Source: DASULK01 sp036381835
GTDB lineage: Bacteria > Actinomycetota > Actinomycetes > Mycobacteriales > Micromonosporaceae
Assembly: GCA_036381835.1 (NCBI GenBank)
Contig: DASVCA010000114.1
Location: forward strand, 1 to 15,447
Reading direction: 5' to 3'
DNA length: 15,447 bases
Shown here: one piece after another, positions 1 through 6,663 of the stretch
Position numbering within the stretch: the stretch's first letter is position 1
How the letters are laid out: each line of letters begins with the position of its first letter
The notes under the pieces: model-generated
Told to the model about the DNA's origin: nothing
The model's database searches: none
Seen by the model: the letters and a program-made list of their open reading frames with translations, nothing else
Position numbers and translations under genes: made by a program

Positions 1-1341
1 GTGCAGGCCCGTGAACGTGACCTGACGACCCTCGCCGAGCTGGAGGAGCGGCTGCGGCTGGCCGAGGCGACGCCGGTTGACGAGGAGCCGTCCACCGAGG
101 AGCGGGATCAGCTCGCTGCGGCGCTGCTGCAGGCCCGTCAGAACGAGATGGAGGTCCGGCTCGCGGTGCGCACCGCGGAGGAGCGGGTTGCGGCGATCGC
201 CGGACGGGCCGACTCGCTCGCCCGCCAGGCCGCCGCCGAACGCGCGGCCCGGGAGCGGGCCGCCGCCCGGCGCGCCGCCCGCGAGCGAGGGGCGGCCATC
301 GCGCGGGCGGTGGAGCTCGGGGCCCGGCAGGCATCGGCGATGATCGCGGTCTCGCTCGCCGCGGCGGAACGCGAACGGGACGCCATGGCGCGGCTCAGGG
401 CGGCGCGCGAGGCAGAGCTGCAGGAGGTCCGATCGGCGGCCAAGCGCCTCGGTGCGGATCTTGAACGGCTGACCAGCGAGGTGCACCGCGACGAGGTGGC
501 CCGCGCCGAGCAGCGGCTGCGCATCGAGCAGTTGGAGGCGAAGGCCGCCGAGGAGTTCGGTCTCGACGTGGAGACCTTGATCGGCGAGTACGGCCCGCAG
601 AACCCGGTGCCGCCGACCCAGGCCGAGGTGGCGGCGGCACAGGCCGAGGGTCGCCCGGTGCCCGAGCCGGTGCCGTACGATCGGGCGGCGCAGGAGAAGC
701 GGGCGGCGAAGGCGGAGCGGGAGCTGGCGCTGCTCGGCAAGGTGAACCCGCTGGCGCTGGAGGAGTTCGCGGCGCTGGAGGAGCGGTTCAAATTCCTGAG
801 CGACCAGCTCGAAGACCTGAAGAAGTCGCGGCGCGACCTGCTCACCGTGGTCAAGGATGTCGACGAGCGGATCCTGGAGGTGTTCGCCAGCGCTTTCGCC
901 GATACCGCCCGGGAGTTCGAGCAGGTCTTCTCCGTGCTCTTCCCCGGCGGTGAGGGGCGGCTGGTGCTCACCAACCCGGACGATCTGCTGACCACCGGCG
1001 TGGAGGTCGAGGCCCGCCCGCCCGGAAAGAAGATCAAGCGTCTGTCGCTGCTCTCCGGTGGGGAGCGATCGCTGACCGCCGTCGCGATGCTGGTGGCGAT
1101 CTTCCGGGCGCGCCCCAGCCCGTTCTACGTCATGGACGAGGTGGAGGCGGCGCTCGACGACGTCAACCTCGGACGGCTGCTCACCCTGCTGACCCAGCTG
1201 CGGGAGCGCAGCCAGCTGATCATCATCACCCACCAGAAACGCACCATGGAAGTGGCGGACGCCCTCTACGGGGTGACCATGCGCAACGGGGTCACCCAGG
1301 TGATCAGTCAGCGGCTCAACCGGGACCAGGAGGTGGCATGA
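1..1341 (+). CDS. smc: Chromosome segregation ATPase SMC, C-terminal part (5' end outside window)
   Basis: This is the last 446 residues of SMC, the ATPase of the condensin-like complex that compacts and segregates the chromosome. Residues 1 to about 330 are Ala/Glu/Arg-rich coiled coil, broken by a Pro-rich stretch around 199-226. The C-terminal head follows, with the family segment GKVNPLALEEF, the ABC signature LSGGE (351-355), Walker B FYVMDEVEAALDD (375-387, catalytic Glu380) and the H-loop His411 in ITHQKRTME. Bacterial SMC is about 1,180 residues long, so the N-terminal head, first coil and hinge lie upstream. The GTG at base 1 is an internal codon at the window edge, not the start. 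The stop codon overlaps the start of the next gene (ATGA), which suggests translational coupling. Identity is certain from the head motifs. Confidence 0.97.
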   Translation: MQARERDLTTLAELEERLRLAEATPVDEEPSTEERDQLAAALLQARQNEMEVRLAVRTAEERVAAIAGRADSLARQAAAERAARERAAARRAARERGAAIARAVELGARQASAMIAVSLAAAERERDAMARLRAAREAELQEVRSAAKRLGADLERLTSEVHRDEVARAEQRLRIEQLEAKAAEEFGLDVETLIGEYGPQNPVPPTQAEVAAAQAEGRPVPEPVPYDRAAQEKRAAKAERELALLGKVNPLALEEFAALEERFKFLSDQLEDLKKSRRDLLTVVKDVDERILEVFASAFADTAREFEQVFSVLFPGGEGRLVLTNPDDLLTTGVEVEARPPGKKIKRLSLLSGGERSLTAVAMLVAIFRARPSPFYVMDEVEAALDDVNLGRLLTLLTQLRERSQLIIITHQKRTMEVADALYGVTMRNGVTQVISQRLNRDQEVA

Positions 1342-1970
1342 GAGGGCGACAGCGCGCCACGGCGCTCCTGGTGGATCTCGACGGGGTGCTGCGCCGATGG
1401 GACCCGAAGGTCACGGTGGCCGTGGAAGAGAAGTACGGGCTGGCGTCCGGGACGCTGCTTCAGGCCGCGATGCGGTGGGAGCGGCTGCTGCCGGCGATCG
1501 TCGGCGCGGTCAGCGACGCCGAGTGGATGGCCGGCGTCGCCGAGGCGCTCGCCCCCGAGACGGGTGGCCTGGCGCGAGCCCGCGCCGCCGTGGAGGAGTG
1601 GCGGTCCTACCGGGGTGAGGTCGATCCGGATGTGAGCGCCTTCGTCGCCGAGGTACGGGCAGCCGGGTTGCCGGTGGGGTTGGCGACCAACGCGACCGAC
1701 CGGCTGGACCGCGATCTGGCCGAGCTCGGGCTGGTAGGGGCGGTGGACGTGGTGCTCAACTCGTCGGCGCTCGGGGTGCACAAGCCCGCCAAGGAGTACT
1801 TCCACCGAGCGTGTGAGGCGCTCGCCACCCCGCCGGACCGGGTACTGCTGGTCGACGACGACGATCGCGCGGTCCGTGGTGCGCGGGTGGCCGGGCTTTC
1901 CGCGTACCGCTGGAGTGGGCCGGACGACCTGCCCTACCTGCGTGCCGTGCTCGACCTCGGTTGGCGCTGA
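1338..1970 (+). CDS. HAD-superfamily hydrolase (HAD-IA-like phosphatase)
   Basis: A 210-residue haloacid-dehalogenase-fold hydrolase, probably a cytoplasmic small-molecule phosphatase. All four HAD motifs are visible: motif I DLDGVL (nucleophile Asp13, general acid Asp15), motif II around ATN (Thr117), motif III Lys149 in VHKPAKEYF, and motif IV VDDDD (173-176). A helical cap of about 80 residues sits between motifs I and II, as in subfamily IA, which also includes epoxide-hydrolase N-terminal phosphatases and 2-haloacid dehalogenases. The start overlaps the smc stop by 4 bp and has an AGGAGG Shine-Dalgarno 4 nt upstream inside smc, so the two genes are probably co-transcribed and coupled. 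The substrate cannot be told from sequence. Its stop lies 1 nt from the stop of the convergent regulator gene, with no terminator between them. Confidence 0.9.
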   Translation: MRGRQRATALLVDLDGVLRRWDPKVTVAVEEKYGLASGTLLQAAMRWERLLPAIVGAVSDAEWMAGVAEALAPETGGLARARAAVEEWRSYRGEVDPDVSAFVAEVRAAGLPVGLATNATDRLDRDLAELGLVGAVDVVLNSSALGVHKPAKEYFHRACEALATPPDRVLLVDDDDRAVRGARVAGLSAYRWSGPDDLPYLRAVLDLGWR

Positions 1971-1971
1971 G

Positions 1972-2682
1972 TCAGGCGGATCGCCCGTTCCTTCGGCGGC
2001 GTTCGGACAGGGAGAGCCGGGCGAGACAGGTGCTGGGGGTCACCCAGGCGTCCAACGTCGACTCCCCGGCGTCCGCGTCGAGCTCGGCCACGGCCCCCTC
2101 GATCAGGCCGTGATGCACGGCGCAGACCACGCCGGGTTGCCGCTGCGCGACCGCGGCGAAGGGGCACCGGCGAAGCTCGATCTCCCCGTTGTCTCTGCTC
2201 ACCGGTTGGAAGCCGAGTGTGTCGAGCATGCCGGTGACCCGGCGCAGCACCTCGTCGGCGTCGGGCGACTCGTCGGGCGGCGGTCGGTCGATCAGGTGTC
2301 GGCCCCACTGGCGACCGGCGGCGCGGGCGGCGTCCGCCGGGTTCGGGCTGTGCGTGGCCAGATAGCCGGCGAGGATCTGGGATAGCAGTTGATACTGCCC
2401 GGCGCTTCCGCTCGCCGGGGACGAGGTCTCGCGATCGGCCGGGCGGGTCGCGCGGTAGCGCAGGCGGGGCCGTCCCGGGCCGGTGGACTCCCCGGGCTCC
2501 TCCACCGCCAGCCCGGCCTGTACGAGCTTCATCAGATGGAACCTGACGGTGTTGGGATGCAGGCGGAGTCGGTCGGCGAGGTCCTGGACGGAGTCCGCCC
2601 CGGGGCCGGCCCGCAGCGCCTCGAGCACGGCCACGCGGCCTGCTCTCGACGGTGGGCCCCCCGGGGCGGTTTCACGGTCCAT
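1972..2682 (-). CDS. Winged-helix transcriptional regulator with SufR-like cysteines
   Basis: A 236-residue ArsR-like winged-helix regulator (COG2345/SufR-type architecture). Residues about 15-62 form the HTH, with the recognition segment LHPNTVRFHLMKLVQAGLV-like around 41-60. The C-terminal half carries Cys173 (RRCPF), Cys187 followed by His190-His191 (CAVHH) and Cys219 (STCLARL). This spacing resembles the Fe-S ligands of SufR repressors, so an iron-sulfur cluster is a reasonable inference but is not shown. It is the last gene on the - strand after the two copper-protein genes and probably controls them. I chose ATG at 2682; TTG at 2691 would add three residues. Neither start has a clear Shine-Dalgarno, but GATACT lies 8 nt upstream of the ATG, as expected for a leaderless transcript. 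An AT-rich dyad just upstream suggests autoregulation. Confidence 0.83.
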   Translation of the reverse strand: MDRETAPGGPPSRAGRVAVLEALRAGPGADSVQDLADRLRLHPNTVRFHLMKLVQAGLAVEEPGESTGPGRPRLRYRATRPADRETSSPASGSAGQYQLLSQILAGYLATHSPNPADAARAAGRQWGRHLIDRPPPDESPDADEVLRRVTGMLDTLGFQPVSRDNGEIELRRCPFAAVAQRQPGVVCAVHHGLIEGAVAELDADAGESTLDAWVTPSTCLARLSLSERRRRNGRSA

Positions 2683-2692
2683 CGCGGTCAAG

Positions 2693-2712
2693 TATCACTG
2701 AATTTTCTGATA
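2693..2712 (-). promoter_or_regulatory. AT-rich dyad, candidate operator/promoter of the winged-helix regulator
   Basis: TATCACTGAATTTTCTGATA has 5-bp inverted arms (TATCA/TGATA) around an AT-rich centre. It stands out in GC-rich DNA in the 53-bp gap between the NirK-like gene and the regulator. On the - strand, GATACT overlaps its end and could act as a -10 box. The half site TTATCA-n-AAAA also occurs in the palindrome upstream of the multicopper oxidase gene, which suggests one regulator binds both places. The function is inferred. Confidence 0.45.
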
Positions 2713-2735
2713 ACAACCAGTGGTCGAGCACCGGA

Positions 2736-4163
2736 TCATGCGGCGCCCACCTGGAACAGGCCGATCGCGCCCTTGTGCGCCGAGGCCATCTTGTGCGTGA
2801 CGAACGGATAGGTGCCATCGCGGTCGAGGGTGAACTCGACGAAGCCGCCCTGGGCCGGCATCAGGTCGAGCGCCTGGCTCCCACCTCGGGTGTCGTCGGG
2901 CCGGAGCAGGTAGGCACCTTCCTTGTAGACGGTGTCGAAGATGGTGCCGATGACGTGGAACGAGGAGATCTCGTTGGGGCCGGCGTTGACCAGCCACACC
3001 CGGACCCGCTCTCCTCGGTCGATCTTGATGGGTGCGTGCAGGTACTGGTTGACGTACCCGTTGAAGACGACCGCGTCCGGTTGCTCCGCGTGCATCTTGG
3101 TGAGGTCGCCCGGCTTGCCCTGCGGGCCGAGGAAGACCTCGGACTGCACGAGCACGATCTCCTTCGCCACCGGCTCGAGTCCCGGCGGGTCGACGATGAG
3201 CGCGCCGTACATGCCGTTGGTGATGTGGTAGATCATCGGGTCGGCCCCGCAGTGGTAGTAGTAGATGCCGGCATGGTTGGCCTTGAACTGGTACTCCAAC
3301 CGTTCGCCCGGTCGGATCGTGCGCATCTCCACGTTCGGCGCGACCTTCGAGGCGTGGAAGTCGATGGAGTGCTCCATGGTGCCCTCGTTGACCAGGGTGA
3401 TGGTGAACAGGTCACCGACCTTTCCCCGCAGGATCGGGCCGGGCACCGTGCCGTTGAAGGTCCAGCGCAGTTGTCGCACGCCGGGTGCGACCTCCTGCTC
3501 CTCCTCCCGGACGGTGAGGGTGATCCGGTGATGGGTGCCGCCCGGTGCCGGTGCCACGCTCGGGTCGTACGGCTTCCAGCCCTCGTCCGGCTTGGCTGCG
3601 AAGTCGATGGTGGCGTTGGCGTTGTCGGCACCGGCGGAGTGGCCTGAATGGCCGGTGTCGCCGGTGGTGTCGCCTGCGTCGCCGGCGACCAGGATGTCGA
3701 GGACCATGCCCGACTCCCGGTGCCCGGCAACCGTGCACCACGCCTGCACCGAGCTGGTGAACGGGCCCCAGGTGACCGTCGTCTCCTCACCGGGCTTGAG
3801 CAGCTGGCCGCCGGTGCCGTCGAGTTCGAGACTGTGGTCCATCTTGCCGGCGTTGCGTACCCGTAGGGTGACGGTCGCGCCCGGCGGCACGGTGATCGAG
3901 GACGGCTTGACGTAGAGGTCGCCGAGTTCGATGTCGAACGGGCCGACGGTCGTCGGGGCGGTCTGGCCGGCGGCGGTGTTTCGGCCGGCCGGCCCGTCGC
4001 CCGGCACGACGGCCACGATGACCATGCCCAGCAGCAGGCCGAGGACCAGCGCGGAGGTGATGGCCGGCATCCGCGACCTGAGGAATTCGAGGGTCGAGGT
4101 GAGGATCGCGGGGATCTTGCCGGCGAGCGTGCGGGGTGGCCCGCCGGCGGGCTGAGTTGACAC
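2736..4163 (-). CDS. nirK: Membrane-anchored three-cupredoxin NirK-type copper nitrite reductase
   Basis: A 475-residue copper protein (numbered from GTG 4163). A single N-terminal membrane helix (about 34-54) would hold it outside the membrane. An N-terminal cupredoxin domain (about 75-160) has a complete type 1 site: His110, Cys143, His148 and Met153. After a Gly/Asp/His-rich linker (about 162-180), two NirK-like cupredoxin domains follow. They carry type 1 ligands His265, Cys305, His313 and Met318, type 2 ligands His270, His304 and His457, and the catalytic pair Asp268 and His403. This complete set supports reduction of nitrite to NO rather than a laccase role. The extra cupredoxin probably passes electrons to the catalytic core, as in Hyphomicrobium-type three-domain enzymes. 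AAGGAG lies 5 nt before GTG 4163. An upstream GTG at 4205 with a weaker GGAG is possible (489 residues). Databases may label it simply a multicopper oxidase. Confidence 0.85.
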   Translation of the reverse strand: MSTQPAGGPPRTLAGKIPAILTSTLEFLRSRMPAITSALVLGLLLGMVIVAVVPGDGPAGRNTAAGQTAPTTVGPFDIELGDLYVKPSSITVPPGATVTLRVRNAGKMDHSLELDGTGGQLLKPGEETTVTWGPFTSSVQAWCTVAGHRESGMVLDILVAGDAGDTTGDTGHSGHSAGADNANATIDFAAKPDEGWKPYDPSVAPAPGGTHHRITLTVREEEQEVAPGVRQLRWTFNGTVPGPILRGKVGDLFTITLVNEGTMEHSIDFHASKVAPNVEMRTIRPGERLEYQFKANHAGIYYYHCGADPMIYHITNGMYGALIVDPPGLEPVAKEIVLVQSEVFLGPQGKPGDLTKMHAEQPDAVVFNGYVNQYLHAPIKIDRGERVRVWLVNAGPNEISSFHVIGTIFDTVYKEGAYLLRPDDTRGGSQALDLMPAQGGFVEFTLDRDGTYPFVTHKMASAHKGAIGLFQVGAA

Positions 4164-4168
4164 GGTGT

Positions 4169-4174
4169 CTCCTT
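4169..4174 (-). promoter_or_regulatory. Shine-Dalgarno of the NirK-like gene
   Basis: AAGGAG on the - strand lies 5 nt upstream of GTG 4163. It is a better match than the GGAG before the alternative GTG at 4205, and it is the reason the downstream start was chosen. Confidence 0.6.
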
Positions 4175-4208
4175 CAGAGGACGGGGGGACGGGTGCGGCG
4201 GGCACGGA

Positions 4209-5252
4209 TCACTCCACGATCATCGCGGTGACCATGCCGAACATGCCCTGGCTGCCCTCGGCGTGCGAGAAGATGTGGCAGTGCCACAGCCAGGTGCCGG
4301 GACGGTCGGCCTTGACCAGCACCGTGTAGCGCTCCCCGGGCGCGACGAAGACGGTGTCGGCCCGGTACGGCTCGGGCAGCGGTAGCCCGTCCTTGGCGAT
4401 GACGAGTTGGTCGAGTCCGTGCAGGTGCATCGGGTGGGCCTGCTGGCCGGCGTTGACGTAGTGGATCTCGATCCACTCGTCGCGCTTGACCCGAACCGGT
4501 TCCGTGGCCGGGAAGGACTTGCCGTTCAGGGTCAAGCCGATCTTGCCGCCGTCCTGCAGGTGCATCAGTCGGGTCTGGCTGACCTTCACCCCGGTCGGGC
4601 GGGGCAGCTCGCCGATCAGGATGGTGCCCCAGAGCCCGTCCGCCACCTGGCGGGTGCCGTCGTGGTGGGAGTGGAACCAGCCGACCGATGCGCGTTCGGC
4701 GGTGAACTCGTAGGTGTACGACTCCCCGGGCTTGATCGGCTCCTGGGTCATGTGCGGCACGCCATCAACCGCGTTCGGCAGCAGAATGCCGTGCCAGTGC
4801 ACGCTGGTCGACTGGGGTAGCTCGTTGTTGACCACCACCCGGACCTTGTCACCGACGGCCACCTTGAGCGTGGGACCGGGAACGGTGCCGTTGAACGTCC
4901 AGGCGTCCACGGTCTTGCCGGGTTCCAGCTCCCACTTGGCGATCTTCGCGGTCAGGGTGAACTGCCGGGTGCCGTCCGGCAGGATCTCGGGCGCCAGATC
5001 GGGGGCGCCCCGGCCGGCGGTCTCGGCGGGGAAGGCCCGATCCCGCTCGGCCATCAGTTTGTCCATCGCCTCGAAGTCGGCGTGGTCGTGTCCGCCATCG
5101 GCGGGGTTGTCGGTGCCGGTGTCGTCCGCTGTGCCGTGCGGCACGGCGGCGGGGGCCGCCGGACCCGACCCGGATTCGTAAGCCCAGACCGGTACGGCCG
5201 CGGCGACCGCGAAGGCCACCGTGACCGCGACCAGGCTGCGTCGGTCGGTCAC
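4209..5252 (-). CDS. Secreted two-domain multicopper oxidase (small laccase type)
   Basis: A 347-residue two-domain multicopper oxidase, exported by a Sec-type signal peptide (residues 1 to about 24, ending VWA). It couples one-electron oxidation of a substrate (phenolic compounds, Cu(I) or another donor) to reduction of O2 to water. All four copper motifs are present: HWHG (152-155), FHSHHDG (His194, His196), HPMHLHG (273-279) and WHCHIFSH (His324, Cys325, His326, His330), with Met337 the likely axial ligand. Cys occurs only in the second domain, so domain 1 has no type 1 copper; such proteins usually work as trimers. A His/Asp-rich segment (GGHDHADF) follows the signal peptide. GTG 5252 has AAAGGAG 5 nt upstream. 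It is the first gene of the - strand cassette and ends 45 nt before the NirK-like start. The natural substrate is unknown. Confidence 0.92.
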   Translation of the reverse strand: MTDRRSLVAVTVAFAVAAAVPVWAYESGSGPAAPAAVPHGTADDTGTDNPADGGHDHADFEAMDKLMAERDRAFPAETAGRGAPDLAPEILPDGTRQFTLTAKIAKWELEPGKTVDAWTFNGTVPGPTLKVAVGDKVRVVVNNELPQSTSVHWHGILLPNAVDGVPHMTQEPIKPGESYTYEFTAERASVGWFHSHHDGTRQVADGLWGTILIGELPRPTGVKVSQTRLMHLQDGGKIGLTLNGKSFPATEPVRVKRDEWIEIHYVNAGQQAHPMHLHGLDQLVIAKDGLPLPEPYRADTVFVAPGERYTVLVKADRPGTWLWHCHIFSHAEGSQGMFGMVTAMIVE

Positions 5253-5282
5253 TGCTGCTCCTTTCCTCGGGCAGGTGGCCTG

Positions 5283-5297
5283 TTTTTATCATAAAAA
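5283..5297 (-). promoter_or_regulatory. Perfect AT palindrome, candidate operator of the copper cassette
   Basis: TTTTTATCATAAAAA is a perfect 7-bp inverted repeat around one central base, 31 nt upstream of the multicopper oxidase GTG. On the - strand it contains TATGAT, which could be the -10 box, so a protein bound here would block transcription. I saw no convincing -35 box. Isolated AT-richness in GC-rich DNA and the TTATCA-n-AAAA match with 2693-2712 support an operator. The binding protein is inferred to be the cassette's own winged-helix regulator. Confidence 0.5.
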
Positions 5298-5446
5298 TTA
5301 GAAGAAGAGCGTCGGGGTGGGACCGAGAACACATTCACCGAGGCGAGCGGCACGCCCACCGATACGTGGGTGGACACGGACCCCGACCGGATCGGCCGCA
5401 CCCCGTCGGCGGGACGCGGCGCGCGGCATCTGTCAGGATCTGGGAC

Positions 5447-6661
5447 ATGGAGTCCCTCGCCGAATACTTGGCCCTCGCGCTGATCCTGTTGGTTGTGCTG
5501 GTGCTCGCCGGGCTGGGGCTGATGGCGCCCCGGCTGCGCCGCTGGCGGCAGGCGCCGACGGTCGAGCCCACGGTGCGGCCCGCTCCCGAGCGGGAGGTCG
5601 CCGCTCCCGCCGCGGAGGGGGTTGCGGTCGAGGAGGCACCGCCCACAGTGGAGGCGCCGCCCGCGGTCGAGGTTCCACCGGCGGTCGAGGTTCCACCCGT
5701 CCTAGAACCGCAGTTGGAGAAGCCGGAGCCGACCGCCGGCCGCCTGGTCCGGCTGCGCTCCCGACTGTCCCGCTCGCAGAACGTGCTCGGCAAGGGACTG
5801 CTCAGCCTGCTCAGCCGGGACCGCCTCGACGAGGAGGTCTGGGAGGAGATCGAAGACAGCCTCATCCTCGCCGACGTCGGGGTGGACGCGACCCGCGAGA
5901 TCGTCGACCGGTTGCGTGAGCGGACGAAGGTGCTGGGCACCCGGGACGTGACCGAGTTGCGGGCACTGCTCGCCGCCGAGCTGGTCACCGCCCTCGACCC
6001 CCGGCTGGACCGGTCCCTGCGTACCGCGAAACAGCTCGACCGCCCGGCGGTGATGCTCGTGGTCGGTGTCAACGGCGCGGGCAAGACGACCACCTGCGGC
6101 AAGGTGGCCCGGGTGTTGGTGGCGGACGGGCGTACGGTCGTGCTCGGTGCGGCCGACACCTTCCGCGCCGCCGCCGCCGATCAGCTCGCCACCTGGGCCG
6201 GCCGAGTCGGCGCGGAGGTGGTCCGCGGGCCGGAGGGCGCCGACCCGGCCAGTGTGGCGTTCGACGCGGTCCGCCGGGGCATCGAGCGCGGCGTCGACAC
6301 GGTGCTGATCGACACCGCCGGCCGGCTGCAGAACAAGGTCGGCCTGATGGACGAGCTGGGCAAGATCAAGCGCGTGGTGGAGAAGCACGGCCCCGTGGAC
6401 GAGACCTTGCTGGTGCTCGACGCGACCACCGGGCAGAACGGCCTGGAGCAGGCGCGGGTGTTCACCGAGGTGGTGGACGTGACCGGCGTGGTGCTGACCA
6501 AACTCGACGGCACCGCCAAGGGGGGGATCGTGATCGCGGTCCAGCGAAAGCTCGGCATTCCGGTTAAGTTGATTGGGTTGGGTGAGGGGCCGGACGATCT
6601 CGCTCCGTTCGACCCGGCGCAGTTCGTCGACGCCCTGCTCGGCACGGAGCCGCTCGGTTAG
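5447..6661 (+). CDS. ftsY: Signal recognition particle receptor FtsY
   Basis: A 404-residue SRP receptor GTPase that docks Ffh-ribosome complexes at the membrane for co-translational insertion. Starting at ATG 5447, an N-terminal membrane helix (about 5-26) is followed by a Pro/Val/Glu-rich linker (about 37-93) with short repeats. The helical N domain (about 98-195) and the G domain follow. G motifs are GVNGAGKT (207-214), DTFRAA (237-242), DTAGR (289-293) and TKLDG (351-355), and the C-terminal end GLGEGPDDLAPFD is typical. Upstream in-frame ATG 5366 would add 27 Arg/Pro-rich residues and is less likely. CAGGAT ends 7 nt before the ATG; it could be a -10 box for a leaderless mRNA, or its AGGA could be a weak Shine-Dalgarno. 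The next gene follows after 2 nt. Confidence 0.96.
   Translation: MESLAEYLALALILLVVLVLAGLGLMAPRLRRWRQAPTVEPTVRPAPEREVAAPAAEGVAVEEAPPTVEAPPAVEVPPAVEVPPVLEPQLEKPEPTAGRLVRLRSRLSRSQNVLGKGLLSLLSRDRLDEEVWEEIEDSLILADVGVDATREIVDRLRERTKVLGTRDVTELRALLAAELVTALDPRLDRSLRTAKQLDRPAVMLVVGVNGAGKTTTCGKVARVLVADGRTVVLGAADTFRAAAADQLATWAGRVGAEVVRGPEGADPASVAFDAVRRGIERGVDTVLIDTAGRLQNKVGLMDELGKIKRVVEKHGPVDETLLVLDATTGQNGLEQARVFTEVVDVTGVVLTKLDGTAKGGIVIAVQRKLGIPVKLIGLGEGPDDLAPFDPAQFVDALLGTEPLG
5663..5698 (+). repeat. 18-bp tandem repeat in the FtsY linker
   Basis: Two copies of an 18-bp unit (5663-5680 and 5681-5698) differ only at the last base and encode PAVEVP-like hexapeptides in frame. A more diverged unit (EAPPTV-like) comes just before. 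Because units are multiples of 3, copy-number change would only lengthen or shorten the flexible linker between the membrane helix and the NG domain. Confidence 0.7.
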
Positions 6662-6663
6662 GA

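Noticed and set aside
1..3. GTG at base 1 as the start of a short SMC-like protein
   Set aside because: The codon is at the window edge and inside a coiled coil. SMC proteins are about 1,180 residues, so this is a gene cut by the window.
2652..3647. 331-codon + strand frame opposite the NirK-like gene
   Set aside because: It is a shadow of the conserved copper protein on the other strand, with no domain signature.
2736..4163. Laccase or CueO-type assignment for the three-cupredoxin protein
   Set aside because: It lacks the HxHG/HCHxxxH trinuclear motifs and instead has the NirK ligand set with catalytic Asp268 and His403.
5351..5372. Small hairpin CCCAC-cgatac-GTGGG between the copper cassette and ftsY
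   Set aside because: The stem is only 5 bp in GC-rich DNA, has no T-tract, and lies upstream of two divergent genes where no terminator is needed.
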